Shown here: positions 1-12,699 of the stretch, piece after piece
Layout of the letters: every line of letters starts with the position of its first letter
How positions within the stretch are numbered: the stretch's first letter is position 1
Assembly: GCF_030253575.1 (NCBI RefSeq)
Contig: NC_080569.1
Coordinates: 25,556,501-25,620,500 of the forward strand
Origin: Rhododendron vialii
Lineage: Eukaryota; Streptophyta; Magnoliopsida; Ericales; Ericaceae
Direction: 5' to 3'
DNA length: 64,000 nucleotides
Notes under the pieces: model-generated
Told to the model about the DNA's origin: nothing
Databases searched by the model: none
Seen by the model: the letters and a program-made list of their open reading frames with translations, nothing else
Program-made: the position numbers and the translations under genes

Positions 1-888
1 CTCTCACTCTCAATCATGTCTATACGCTCTTGAATCCGTATGCTCCCAACATTTATTAGTGCAAAATATTTTCCAAAGACACTTTCATATTCGGATTATA
101 TGACTTAGCTAATTACTACCAAATGGACGGTGATAAATTAGACATTGTTTCATATGTTTCTTTAATACTACTGCAATATTTGGATCTTAGGCTTTTGAAG
201 TAAACTGAAAAGGGAAGGAAAGAGAGAACAAGAAAGAAACTAAGGCCTCGTTCAACTAACTCAAATAAGTATTTATTTTTTGAATTAATAGAGATGTATT
301 GTGAGAGAATGGTCTGTCTCGTAAAGCAAAAAATAAGTACTTACAAAATAAGAATCTTAGTGAAACGGGGCCTTCCTCCCTTATTTAAGTCAAGAAAAAT
401 GAGAAAAAACTAGTAATACCTTGTGCAAAAATGATTTCTGTTTAAGAACCAATTACCATTTTATCTTTTAATCTATTTTAAATTTCTTGCGCCCTTCAAA
501 GTCATGATCCTTTTTTATAATCCACCGGAAAGCTAGTTTCATTCAGTATCATATTCTATGTTTTACTGGAAAAACGGTGAACATGTAAAATACGAAGAAA
601 ATTTATTACTATGAAGCAAGGGAAAGAAAAATAGCGGGAACTCAGAAAGAGAGCGCGGTGGAAATTTTATTGTGCTTAATACTTGATTTTTTTGATTTTC
701 TTCTCTCCTCCCCTACAAACCAAATAATGAAAGAGAAGATTTCTTAGGTTCAATCTCTTTCCCCCTTTTCTTTTGTTCCATACAGGCGGTAAAAATAAAT
801 ACTCCTAACAAGTTGTGGTAAATAGAGAAATTGAAAACATATCAAACCCAAGATTAAGCATAACCAAACAAACCCAGTAAATGAGATA
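1..888. other. AT-rich intergenic DNA, no gene seen
   Basis: I see no supported reading frame, RNA gene or element boundary here. The sequence is AT-rich with scattered homopolymers. The stretch near 240-375, with runs like 'aagtacttatt' and a mirrored copy later, could be an old degenerate MITE, but no target duplication supports it. Confidence 0.5.
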
Positions 889-1095
889 CTCCCTCTGCCC
901 GATTGTTGAAGTGTCCTCTATGTTAAACTAGTGATTTATTAAGATCAAAAACTACAATGCTTCCTTGCATGGAGTATTTGCAAAATTTTGTGTTGAAATT
1001 TTGATTTTTTTTTTGTACGATAGTACTTTATTTATATATTTGAAAATTGCAAATCAATTCGTAAGGAACACTTAAAAAGGGACCGATCGAAGGAT
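889..1095. mobile_element. Degenerate Stowaway-like MITE
   Basis: The left end reads CTCCCTCTGCCC after a TA. The right end reads ...AAAAAGGGACCGATCGAAGGAT before TA. Both are mutated forms of the CTCCCTCCGTCCC terminal repeat of Stowaway/mariner MITEs, which is seen intact at 8211-8482. It is short and non-coding. The right boundary is uncertain by a few bases because that arm has diverged. Confidence 0.5.
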
Positions 1096-1292
1096 TATAG
1101 TGTTTACCATCCGTAACACTGTAACACATTTATTCAAGAATCTTCTTTTACCTCTTCTTTTTTTTTTTGTTATTGATTTTCACTCTCCCCATTTTGATAT
1201 ATACACTCCATTTTTTGTCTGTTAATGAAACTTATATATATAATTCTTCACTAAAAAACAAAAAATAGAGTGAAAATATAATATAAAAAAAA

Positions 1293-1720
1293 GAGAATTT
1301 CTTTTATATCCCTTCGACTTCCAAAAATTCATTTTGGTCCTTCACCTTTCAATTTTGGCATAAAAATACTTCGACTTTCTAATTTTTTTCAATGTCATCC
1401 TTTAGAGATATATACATATATAAACGAAAAATAGGGTGTTTGGATCAAGCATCCTACACACATCGGATGCCGTTGATTCCCGCGCCGGCCCCCTCATTTC
1501 TTTTTATAGAATTTTTCGACGGTTCGGATCGGCCGTCCAGTGGCCGAAAACGGCCCGGCGGGGCCGTCGGTCCCTATAGCAGGACTCAAAGAAAACGCAT
1601 TTCTTCTAAAGGATGACATTGAAAAAATTTGGAAAGTCGAAGTATTTAATGCCGAAATTAAAAGGTGAAGGACCAAAATGAATTTTTGGTCAAAGTCGAA
1701 AGGATATAAAAGAAATTTTC
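1293..1720. mobile_element. Foldback MITE with ~110-bp terminal inverted repeats
   Basis: The left arm (from GAATTTCTTTTATATCC at 1295 to about 1405) is repeated in reverse complement at about 1605-1720. The mirrored text includes 'TTCACCTTT', 'AAAGTCGAAGTATTT' and 'AGGATGACATTGAAAAAA'. The loop (about 1440-1600) is strikingly GC-rich (CGGCCGTCCAGTGGCCG) compared with the AT-rich arms. Poly-A on both outer sides hides any target duplication. No protein is encoded; the short frames across it are artefacts of the repeat. Confidence 0.7.
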
Positions 1721-2068
1721 CCAAAAAAAAAAAAGGAGTATGAAAGATAAGTTCTTATACCGAATTGTAGTATTTGCTACCAGGACACGTGTGAAAATAA
1801 TAAGGTGAAGAAGCAAAATTTATTGACAACCAAAATTTACTGACACATGATCCTGTAATCAAACACTTGACGGAAAATAAAAAACTGCATGCATAAACTA
1901 TTGACAACCAAAACAGTAACAAGGTTTAACAATTTAATATTAAAAGACATCCAATAACTATAGCCCTGCATCAGAAAATAAAACAGCACAAACCAGTAAT
2001 AGCCAAGAAAGAAAAATGGTTTAATATTCTGTAGCACCAAAAAAAGGAAAAAGAAAAATGGTTTTGAG

Positions 2069-5014
2069 TTGTCCAGTTTACTCAGAACAAAACTACTCCA
2101 TTGGGAGATGATCTTGGAAAGCTTAAAAGCTTTCGAGCTGCTCGGACAAGTTCCTTTGGCCAGTTGCAACTCTCCGTTTTTGAATCAGTTAATAACCTTC
2201 TTTTGGAGCACCCTCGCATTCTTCAGTACAAATTGTGAAAAAGACAAGTGGAAGTGGAAGTCAAAGTCATAAATTCCTAAACCGATAAACTTAACTTCTT
2301 GGAGACTTGACATCAAACACAAGGCTGGCTTCTTTCTTGATGTCCAATAGCTCTTTTCGTCAAAATTGCGATGTTCGGTGTATTCATCCCAAAAGTACTG
2401 CATACAAAGAATACATTAAGTTGAGATTCTGCGTAGTTTAGGGCATCAATGCAACTATTGCAACTATCAAAGAGTGACTTCTTATGCTCATTGAAATGAT
2501 TCAAAGTCTACTTCAGAGGTCATCTATTATTAAGAAGACATAAACACGATGCGGAAGCATGAAGCATTCTCAATAGAATCGCTGCCAAACTCTACAAAAG
2601 GCATCTACAAATAGGCGCACCAACAATTCTAGCGTCTGCCAACTATGAGTGGAATCACCAACTAAGGAAAAGAACAGGGTAACTCTTCATACCATAAAAA
2701 ATTAAAAATTAAACTAAAGTAAGCGGCCGAAACAAATACATCAGCCAGTAAGGCCCACCGCTACAAAACAACCACCAAATGGGTGACGATGTATCAATTC
2801 TCAGCCACTTTCTTTGGTTTGATTCATAGTCTGTAGACTTCATCTAAGAAATGTGGATTCAGTCATTCTTTACACATATTGTGAAATAACTCCGAGGAAA
2901 TATGTTACACATATTAATCAGGATAAAAAAAAACATACGTCGCAATAGCTGGAAGAGGATGCCATTATGACTAATGTCTTCAGTTTAGGTGAACTTTCCA
3001 ACATGTTTGCTATCTCAGGGAGGACTGGTTTCCAGATATGCGTATTTAATGTTAAACTCTCACAGTTCAACAGTGGAGAGCGCAATCCTTTTGCTTCCAT
3101 CATACTTAATACCTTTGCCATCAGAGCAAAACAAAAAAGAACAAAAGTAAGACAAACAATTAGAAGATTCTAGAAGCTTGTTAAAAATCGGCTCGTAAGG
3201 CACTTTGCATATTACGAGACACACACACTGAATTTGAAGCTTGTTCAAAATCGGCTCTTAAGCCATTTTGCATATTACGAGACACAGACACTGAATTATG
3301 TAACATTGTTTAATTCCAAAACATGTTCCACTTATTGGAACAACATGTAACAACTAAATTTTGAAGGCCAGGCTTGGTTTCTTAGCACAAACTGATTGGA
3401 GTACTGTTAATATGACTAAGTATGGGCTTCTTCCACTAAATGTTATTAAGCATTTAGCACCATAACTAACACCGAAACATGGACAAGGTCATAGCTCTAC
3501 AAGCTTTTTTCTTTTCTTTCTCAGATGACTCGAACTCATGATCTCTTAATTCATTAAATCACAGAAAATGCTGCAATAAAATGAATCATTGAACCTGGGT
3601 CCAAGACAACAACTTGGTAATTGACAGAAGAAAATATCTGCAACTGCTCAACACTTGGATAAGTTAAAGAACATTCTTCACGGCTACCTCTTTATGCGCA
3701 TGGGAATACCCTCCTAAGTGACTCATAACATAAAACATATTCACAAATATTTCAGGATTCTTTTCGTGTTATATGGTTCACCTCCGAATACTGAGTAGGT
3801 AATCCAATCCTTTAATTTGCCTCTACAGTAAACTGATGCGGAGACATGGAGCGTTAGGTCGAAATTTGAATAATTAATTATAGAGTAGAAGAACTAGGAA
3901 GAGCAAATAGAACCAATCTTCATGATTGTGATATGAGAACTCAAGATTCCACTATGTCAACACATAAGAACAAATGTTAGTGCCAAGCTTAATTCTTTCA
4001 GGGTTAGGAAACACTTCAATTTTAAGTTAAGATATGAAGCACATAGAATTGATGGTACAATCAAAGGATTATTGAGAGACCAACCTGTATAGCCAAAGTA
4101 CCTGAAGTGATCTTCTTCACATGAACAAGGCTCTGGAGAAGTCCTCTTAACATATTTTCATACCTTATATACTCATTTGAACGATCTCTATAGATCGTCA
4201 TGTGAAAATTGAGGTTAGCATCAACCAAAGATGATACATCTCCAAGCCGACAAAATTTATCACCTAAATAACCCGAAATCTCAAACGAATGAAGATGAGG
4301 AGCTGAAACTTCCAACACAGAATGGTATCCGTCAGTTCGGTATTCTTCTTCTACTTCTTCATCGTGTTCCCAAAAGTCTCTCAGTATCAGTTATTTCACA
4401 CTTTCATTACTAACGTGCAAACGATTGAAACCATAAAAGTAATACAACTCCAGAATCTCCAGGACTACCGACTAATATCTTCTGAATCACAGATTCACTC
4501 AATCTCGTAGACCCAATTGACAATTTCTTCAGCGAATTCCAACAAACAACTCCTTTGGGCATCACATCGCACTTATCAAATTGCAACTCCTTTGGCGGCG
4601 TCTTCGATGGGCAAGATGATGATAGGCTTGGAACAAAGAAATGATTCAAGAACTAAGCTTTGGGTTTTATTATTAAGAGCAAATGTCAATTACAGATGAG
4701 AGGAGAAAAGAATTGCAGAGAGAGAGTTTCGGAGAGAAAAGAGAGAAAAGAAATGAGTTACAGAATCCACGACCTAACTCTCTCCCTCCTTACACCTTAT
4801 ATCCCCCTCCACTCGTAACAATTCAGTTACAGATCTGTTACAAGATTACAAGAGTTACACAAGCACCCCCTTTGACTAACAAAAGTACAATTGAGTCCCT
4901 ATATTCCTATCAGATGGAGAGAACGTGGAGGAGCAAAGATTCGGGCAATGCGGTGATTCGATCGACGGCTGCTTTCCTTATCCGGCCACGGAGTCTCTGC
5001 CGTTTCGGGTACAT
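2069..5014 (-). pseudogene. F-box/FBD protein gene, broken copy
   Basis: A paralogue of the intact genes at 12615-9605 and 36918-33258. The remnant starts at ATG 5014 and encodes the beginning of an F-box (ALPESLLLHVLS). A 293-bp solo LTR then interrupts it (4912-4620). After the LTR the text reads LPIEDAAK and jumps directly to the later part (MPKGVVCWNSLKKLSIG), so most of the F-box and about 100 residues are deleted. A 5-nt deletion near 4460 shifts frame relative to the paralogues. Exon 1 ends at 4085 (CAG/GTTGGT), exon 2 is 3112-2939, and exon 3 starts at 2397. Exon 3 carries a TGA near 2185 followed by a frameshift. Intron sizes (972 and 541 bp) resemble the paralogues. It cannot make a full F-box protein. 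Confidence 0.88.
4620..4912 (-). mobile_element. 293-bp solo LTR inserted in an F-box exon
   Basis: Read on the minus strand it begins TGATAGGAATATAGG and ends CCAAGCCTATCA, giving the TG...CA ends and 7-bp inverted termini (TGATAGG/CCTATCA) of an LTR. Flanks are GATGA (4615-4619) and GATGG (4913-4917), a 5-bp duplication with one mismatch. Removing it and one flank restores the F-box phrase HVLS-LPIEDA seen in the paralogues. Internally it has a TATAAGG motif and late AATAAAA, fitting promoter and polyadenylation signals. The small size suggests Ty1/copia or TRIM, but no coding part exists to confirm the family. Confidence 0.8.
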
Positions 5015-5603
5015 GGGTTCGTCGGAGGAGTACGTGGGATCGTAGCTGGAATGGGAGCTTTCGCTGTCGCTTTCGGAATTGGCGGGAGAAGGAGAGTTGG
5101 GATTGTTAGGTTTTACTGCCCTAAAAACTAGGGTTTTGGAGAACGAATTGCTTCATCAGCTTTTGGCTCCAAAATCCAAATAATGAACAGTCCGACTATA
5201 GGATAAAAAAAAAAAACAAAAACAGTCCGACTACACGATCTATGCAAGTGGAGTGGAGTGCAATTGGTATTTTTCTTATACTCTCATGCACATAGACAGG
5301 ATTTGTTTCTCGTAAATACTCATTTCCTCTCCAAGTCCCCTAGATAGAGATAGATAGATTAGGTTTAACAAATGACAAAAAAGAAGATCGCAATGTGGAG
5401 CCCACCAAAGGTCTCATCCAAACGATTTGAGCCGTTCATTCGATTTAAATATTTTTTCGAGGGCTCCCGTGAAAAATGAACTCAATCCGATGCCAATATT
5501 CGTATAAGTGCTCGATCCAATCATCCAACATTTTATTCAGATTATAGGATCGAACCCATAGTTCTAGGTCGACAAACTTTCTGATAAATGAATGGACCAT
5601 GGC

Positions 5604-8547
5604 TGTAACGATCCGGATTTTTGACCCAATTTTTTTTCTAAATATAATATTATTAGAATTATTTTCCTTAATGCAATTCTTTTTTTTAAATACAATTATG
5701 CATACAATATATACATGCATTCTTTTTTAAATTTTTCTACACATACATGCGTACATGCACATTCCTTTCTCCTCTCTCACCTCAAACTCTTTCCGTCTCT
5801 CCGTCTCCTACTCAGTCTCTACTTCCTCCCTAACCCTAAAACCAAGTCAAATTCGTTCATTCCAAATCTCATGAACCCAACCCTATTAAATTCATTCTTA
5901 TTCTCTTTTACCAAAATTTTCCTATAAATACCCCACCCCATTGACCCACGAAATTTACACTACAATATTCCCCACGCCTACCAGTCCAAAAGAGAGAGAA
6001 AACCAAGTTTCAATCCATAGAGTTTTAGAGAGAGAAAGGAAGAGAGAGAAAAGTGGGTTTCGTACCAAGACCCAACCAAAACTCAATCCGACCATTCCAA
6101 TCTCTTCCTTCTACGTCTAGCATCACCAAGCATCGTCCAATTTGATTCCAAAGTCTCCCGATCAAAAAAATCCAAAGTCTTCTTCCCCAAAATTCAAGAT
6201 TCGTTTTTAAATCAATTCGATCCGATTAAAGGTATTATAATCCATTCCAACCTCTTCTCTAAGTATATTAAGTGTTTATATGCTTAAAACTATGTCCGGA
6301 ACGAAAAAAATATAATTTACCGCACGTTTTCTGCCGTATTCACCAATTTGATATTATTTTTGAGCCCGATATCTTATTTGTAATTATTTACGACGAAGAA
6401 GACCTATGTGGTATTTATTTTAAAATCTTTTTGATATTAATATTATGAAAAACTACTGACTTGATATTATTTTCTTACAATACAATATCATCTTAGTATA
6501 AAACGAATTAATTATATCAGTTTAATTTATCTAGTAGATTGAGTTAGTTTAAATGTTTCGAAACAACTTTGCGACCTTCCAAACATCATTTTTGACACCC
6601 GGAATATTTTTCCTAGACTTTTCACACCTCAAAGATCATAACTTGTTAAGAACATATTTTTTTAGTTAATTATCTATTTATTAAATTATTTATTATTTAT
6701 CTATCAAAATTTACTAGCGAAAAATCTTTGCGACCTTCCAAACAACGTTTTAACACCCAAACTAATTTTTCCTCGACTTCTTGTATCTCAAAGATGATAT
6801 CTTGTTAAATTAATATTTTTTTTATTTAATTTAATATTTATTGTTATTTCTATAGCGTTTCCAATCAAAAATTCTTTACGACCTCATAAACCTTATTATA
6901 AATGCCCGAATAATTTTATTTAGACTCCCTATGTTCTGAAGATGAAATTTTGTTAACCGTATCATATTTTAGTTTGTAAATTATTTATTATCTATTTACT
7001 TCACTTTCGGCCACTTTATTTAACGTCTTTATTTAAATTAATTTCGTGACCCTCCGAACCCAACTTTTGACACTCAACTGGTTGCATAGGACCTTTAGGA
7101 CTCTTTATTAAGGTCATGATAAATATTTCAATATTTTTATCTAATTAATGTATTTAATTAATTTTAATTAATCTATTATCTTAGAATTAATTAATAAGAG
7201 CCCAAAAAAAAAATTTCCTTTTAATTCCTTTTAAAACTTTTACTTTATTATTGACGTTGTGACCATACAAGATTAAGGGTAACGGCTCGTTCATAATAAG
7301 TTGCGTGATTTTATTGTTTATTAATTGTTTTTAATTATTATTGATTGGTTGTATATTGCATCGATACTTGATTTGAATGCTAGATTGACCCTAGAGACAT
7401 GGGGTGGTATTGCGAAATAGAATTCATTTAGACGATGCTAGATAATGGATAAACTGAAAAGTTTTTATTTTTAGATTTGCTTGCAGGCGGATTTTGGTGA
7501 TTGTGATGAGATTTGTGATGAAAATAAAACTGGCGGGTGTCCAGTGATAAATTGATGAAAATAAAACTGGCGGGGGTCCAGTGATAAATTGATAGATTGG
7601 CGGGTGTCCAGTGATGATTGTGAAGTGATTTGTGAGGTGGTATATAAGATAGGCGAACCCTAGTTGTGATTCAGGCATGATAAGCTTTCCCCTTGTTATA
7701 GTTATTGGGATGCATACTCGGTACATAACTTAGGTGTATCTGCGACAGCAAAGGGAAGTGATCTCATGGGACCGAGCATGGCTAGCGGTTGGGGAGGAAA
7801 GATCTCGCGGAGAGATCTTAGATTTCACATTAGGTTATGAATAGTAATGAACTAGCTTATGTGGAGAATATTTGTTTGGCTTCTTCGATTCAATATTATC
7901 TTGTTACCTGCTAACTGTAAAGTAAGGGGGGTAGTTGGGTTGGATTATTCTACTGGGTGATTTATCACTCACGGATACGTCTGTATCCTAGCAAATCGTT
8001 TGCTTCGGCGATCAATTTGCCAGCGGGGGCAGGATTCAATGGATAGGATTCAAAGATGTTGCAGTTCAACACGGAAAAAATATCAGGAACAAAGATCAAG
8101 TATGTTTCGGATTTATATCAAGCCTAGAGTCAGCTCTGAGATTAATGTATTTTGAATCAGTAAATTTGTCTTGTGACTGTAATAGCTAAACTTTATTTTG
8201 AAAAATTATACTCCCTCCGTCCCTTTTTTTGTGTCCAGTATTCCATTTTGGATTGTCCCTTAATAAGTGTCCATTTTGTAAAGTTAGGGGGGTAAAAGTT
8301 GGTGTATTGTCTATTTTATCCCTAAAAGTAGATTTTATTTTCAAAAGTTAGTGAGTAAAAGTGTAATGATGATGGGTAAGTAGGGAAAGTGGAGGAAAAA
8401 GTTGATGTGAAAGGTGTAATGATGACGTCTTTTTAATAAGTTGGAGTTACGAAGCAGGACACTTAAAAAGGGACGGAGGGAGTATTTATTTAGCAAAGTT
8501 TCTTAAGATTTTATTTTATATTGCTTCCGAAAAGTCGGGGCGTTACA
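5604..8547 (+). mobile_element. 2.94-kb solo LTR, gypsy type
   Basis: It starts TGTAACGATCCGG and ends GTCGGGGCGTTACA, with 7-bp inverted termini. It is flanked by a perfect 5-bp duplication, ATGGC at 5599-5603 and 8548-8552. A TATA box (CTATAAATACC, 5922-5932) followed by a CT-rich leader shows plus orientation. There is no gag or pol, so it is a product of LTR-LTR recombination. The size and TGTAACG start recall Del/Tekay-type chromovirus LTRs (from memory). A Stowaway MITE lies inside at 8211-8482. Several AT-rich degenerate internal repeats ('ttgcgaccttccaaac') recur at about 6570, 6730 and 6870. Confidence 0.87.
8211..8482. mobile_element. Stowaway MITE nested in solo LTR
   Basis: The element begins CTCCCTCCGTCCC and ends GGGACGGAGGGAG, a perfect 13-bp terminal inverted repeat. 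TA duplications stand at 8209-8210 and 8483-8484. It is 272 bp, AT-rich and non-coding, as expected for Stowaway elements mobilised by mariner-type transposases. It must be younger than the LTR that holds it. Confidence 0.92.
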
Positions 8548-8829
8548 ATGGCACGGATGATCCCGAGCCCTACCCACATTTCAATATTTTGTTATGCAGG
8601 ACATGCATACTTGTTTTTTTTTTTTTTTTTGACCGAAAAGAAAACGCAAGTTATATTGATACAAATCAGATACAAATTGGGCGGCCCATAAGCCGACAAA
8701 TAACAAATACAACAAAACAAGAACAAGAACAAAAAACAGAAACAAGAAGAACAAAAAACAAAAAGAAAATGCCACTCAGCTCCGATGTTGGACCCAACAC
8801 TCCGCTCGTAGATTTTTTATTTATTTATA

Positions 8830-9110
8830 ATTTATTGAAAATATTCATAATTTTTTATTGATTAAAAGATTGTTCTTTTATAGCATTGTTAGATTTTATC
8901 TAAAGGGGTTCAATGTCTACTCGAACCCAAAACAAACTTTACCAAGTCGAGTTGGTGTCTATACGTGACGTTTAAGATAGTACCATGGGTTTTGATATGA
9001 ACCTTATATAACACCAATCGTACACAGCGGGCGCGGGGTTCTGATGTGCCTTTAATTCGGGCCTCGTCCCGAACTCGAAAACATAGTCTAAACATAAGAA
9101 TTTTAGTTTC
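8830..9110. repeat. Dispersed repeat, copy 1 (see 15943-16265)
   Basis: The phrases 'attgttagattttatctaaaggggttcaa' (in part) and 'gatgtgcctttaattcgggcctc' occur here and again, in the same order, at 15943-16265. Both copies yield a short minus-strand frame containing DEARIKGTSE, which I read as chance translation of the repeat, not a gene. The copies lie beside different members of the F-box cluster, so this may be shared flanking sequence of the ancestral duplication unit or an old element. Confidence 0.55.
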
Positions 9111-9604
9111 GTTGTTAATTTAGGCTGTTTCTATATGAGATAATATCGTGAATTTTGTGGAGGGGTTAACAGAAGTACATGAAAAGTATGAAAATAATCA
9201 GGTGAAGCAGCAAAATTCATCGCTCCAGGTCACCCCCTTTACAATTTTCATGGTAAATCGCCTCCAAAACAAGAAAAACACAGATTTCATACCAAAAAGA
9301 AAAAACACAATCTACTACCATAGTCCTACCACTTGTCCCTTGACATAAAACAATACAATAACATATAACAAGTGAACAAACTATTCGTCCCTTCGGGGAG
9401 ATTCGATAAAATTGGAACAAATTATTCATAATCGATACTAACAACACATCTAGTATTATCCCGAAAGGAAAAAAGTACCTTCACTGAGATATTAGAATTA
9501 CTTCTTCTTTTTTTGGCATAAAAAAAAGAATTTCATAGATAAATAAAGAGTCAATACATGAAAGAACATATTACATGATATTGGAATAACTTGAGTAGCC
9601 CATT

Positions 9605-12600
9605 TTACTCAGAGAACAAAACTACTGCATGGGGAGAGGATCTTGGAAAGCTTAATAGCTTTTGAGCTGCTTGGGTAAATTCCTTTTGCCAGTTATTGCC
9701 TTCCATTCTCGCAGTGATGACCATCTTTTGAAGCACCCTTGCATTCTCCAATATAAATTGTACGAAAGACAAGTAGTAGTCAACTTCATGCTGTCCAAAA
9801 CCGATAAACTTAACTTTCTGGAGACGAAACAGCAAACAAGTGAAAGGCTTCTTTCTTGATGTCCAATAGTGCTTTCCATCAAAATTGCAAACTTTGTCCG
9901 AAAAGTACTGCAAACGAAGAGTACATGAGATTATGCATAAGCTTAAGGGTGCCAATGCAACTTTATGAAAGAATGACATCTAAAGCTCATTGAGAAAGGA
10001 TTAGAAGTCTACTTCAGTGGTCATCTACAAGCGTATTATGAAGGCATAAACATGATGGGGAAATATTCGACAGAATAGCATCTAAATCCAAGAAATGGCT
10101 CTCTCTCCACCACCCCCCACCCCACAACCAACAAATTCTTGCATCTGTCAAATACAAGCGAGTGGAATCACCAACTATGGAAAAGAAACTGGGAGAGAGA
10201 GGGGGTGGTTCTAGGAACCCCAAGTGAATAAAGCCGGTAAGTTCACATATCAAGAATTAAGCTAAAAAAAATGCCCAAAAGGGAACACATCAACCAGTTG
10301 GGCCCACTCTTGCACAATAATAACCAATTGGGTGACTCTTGACTTGCAGATGGGTCAATCCTTGCAATGTGTGGATTCTCGAACGCTTTCTCTGCTTTAA
10401 TTCGTAATCTTAATTTAAGCAAAGAAATGATAATTAATTCATATTTCCAGAAGTCATTCTTTACGTATCTTGTGAAATAACTCCAAGAGAATCCTTATAC
10501 AATAAAAACAGAATCGGGATAAAACACACCTCACAACTGATGGTACTGGGTAGTGGCACAGACACGACCAATGTCTCCAGATTAGGTGAACTTTGCAACA
10601 TGTGTGCTATACCAGGGAGGAGTGCTTTTGTGATACCTGTATCAAGAGTTAAGCATTCACACTTCAACAGTGGAGAGCGCAATCCTTTTCCTTCCATTAT
10701 GCATAGTACCTTCGCCCATCACAGAAAAATAGAAAAGAACAAAAACAAGACAAACAATTAGAAGATTTTAGAAGCTTGTTCAAAATCTTTCATAAGGTAT
10801 TTTGCATACTACGAGGCACGGAGTATACTTGTATCTTTGTTTAATTCCCCAACCATGTTTCACTTTCTGTATTGGAACAACATGTCACAACCATAGTTTG
10901 AAAAGCCAGGTTTGGTTTCGTAGCGCACAAACTGATTAATCATTAATGTACTGTCAATACAAGGAAGCACAGGCTTTGCCATTAGATATTATACTTTTTC
11001 CTTTTCTAACACAGATGACTCGAACTCATGATCTATTAGTTCGTTAAACAACAAAAAGACTTGCAACGAATTGAATCAATCGAATCTTCCAAGACAACTT
11101 GACAAGAGACATATGAAAAGATCTGCAACCGTTGAACACTTGGAAAAGTAAAAGAACATTCTTCATAACTACCGCTTTATGCGGGCAGTGATATCCTCCT
11201 AACTTAATAAATATGCACAAACATTGGTGGATTCTTTTGGTATTCTATGATTCACCTCCCAATACTGAGTAGGTAGTCCAATAATTTCAAATTTTATCTT
11301 CTTGGTAAACTGATTGGGAGATGTGGAGCTGTAGGTCGGATTACTATATAAAGCAGAGTTGCTTCTTGCTCGTGTAGGAAGAACTTTGAAGAGCAAATAG
11401 AACCATTATCCTTGATTTGAAAACTCAAGTGTCTGAATACAATTGTGCAATTCCAAATAATCACTGCCATTATCTTAACCAACACAAAAATCAATCTTAC
11501 AGACGGTATTAATTTTTTAGGGTTAGAAAGCACTTCAATAGTCAGTTAAGTTATAAAGCACATAGAAGTGAATGGCACAAGCAAAAGTTTCTCAAGAGAC
11601 CAACCTGTATAGCCCAATTGCCTAAAGTTATCTTCTTCACATGAACAAGGCTCTGGAGAAGTTCTTTTAACATTGTTGGGTACCAATCATAATCATCTGG
11701 GCCATATGAATAAATCATCACATTAAATCTGAGGATAGCATCAACCAAAGATGATACATTCCCCACACGAAACATTTTATGAACTGAAACACCCAAAATC
11801 TCCAACGAGTGAAGATGGGGAGCTGAAATTTCCAACAAAGCATGGTGTCCGCCATAAATTTGATATTCTTTTTCTTGTTCCCAAAAGTCTCTCACTATCA
11901 ATTTCTTCACACTTGCATTACTAACATGCAAACGATTGAATCCATAAACGTCATACAACTCCAGAATCTCCAACACACGACTACCCGTTAATATCTTCTG
12001 AATCACATCTTCACTCAATTTCACGCGCCCAATCGACAATTTCTTCAGCGAATTCCAGCAAACGACTCCTTGGGGCTTCAAATTGCATTGGGCAAGCTCC
12101 AATGCCTTGAACGATGAGTTAGTATAAAGAAGTTGTGGTAACAAGTAACTATCACCCTCACGCAAAACACCCAATGAATCCTCGAAGACAAGTTGAAACT
12201 CCTCCACCCCCTTCCCTATTGCGAACTGAGTCCACATATTGTAACTGGAAGGGTACTCCGGCTCGTACACAAACCGAATCGCCAGTTTCTTGAGCTTAGA
12301 ACAGTTGCAAAGAGCTAGGGTTTTGTCAACGAATGCAACAAACTCATCATCGCCTGTGTGTGGAGGATCAAGGATATGAAAAACAAGGGAAGTGATGTAA
12401 GTCCACAGGAATTGCCACCGTTTGGACAAAACCTGGGTTTTGACGGCGTCTCCGATTGGTAAGAAGGAGAGAAGGTGAATGAGCAAAGAGTCGGGCAATG
12501 TGGTGAATGGGTCGACGACGGCAGTTTCCCTTATCCCGCCACCACTCCTCCGCCGTCCGTCGGGAGAGTGCACGGGTCTGTTTCTTTTTGTCAACGAATT

Positions 12601-12615
12601 GCTCGGCGATGACAT
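9605..12615 (-). CDS. F-box/FBD/LRR-like protein (three exons)
   Basis: Exons by GT/AG borders and paralogue comparison: 12615-11605, 10709-10530, 9907-9605, both junctions in phase 0, giving about 497 residues. I start at ATG 12615 (MSSP...), because the upstream in-frame codon is TTG. The F-box spans about residues 37-75 (LPDSLLIHLLSFLPIGDAVKTQVLSKRW). LRR-like text (SLKKLSIG, LEILEL) follows, and exon 3 holds an FBD-like end (YWTSRKK, VKFIGFG, FVQFILENARVLQKM). Such proteins are generally substrate-recognition subunits of SCF E3 ubiquitin ligases: the F-box binds a SKP1/ASK adaptor and the LRR/FBD part is thought to bind the target. The target is unknown. No lesion is visible. The 3' flank to about 9120 is shared with the 33.3-kb copy. 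Confidence 0.88.
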
Positions 12616-12699
12616 GGTTTTCAAACTCTTGTTCTGCTTCAGGATTACCGTTCTGAAAGCTAGGGTTTTGAAATGAGGAAAAACAACGATGGAATTCTA

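Noticed and set aside
8910..9095. DEARIKGTSE-containing frames here and at 16148-16357
   Set aside because: Produced by a dispersed non-coding repeat; different flanking frames and no start or domain.
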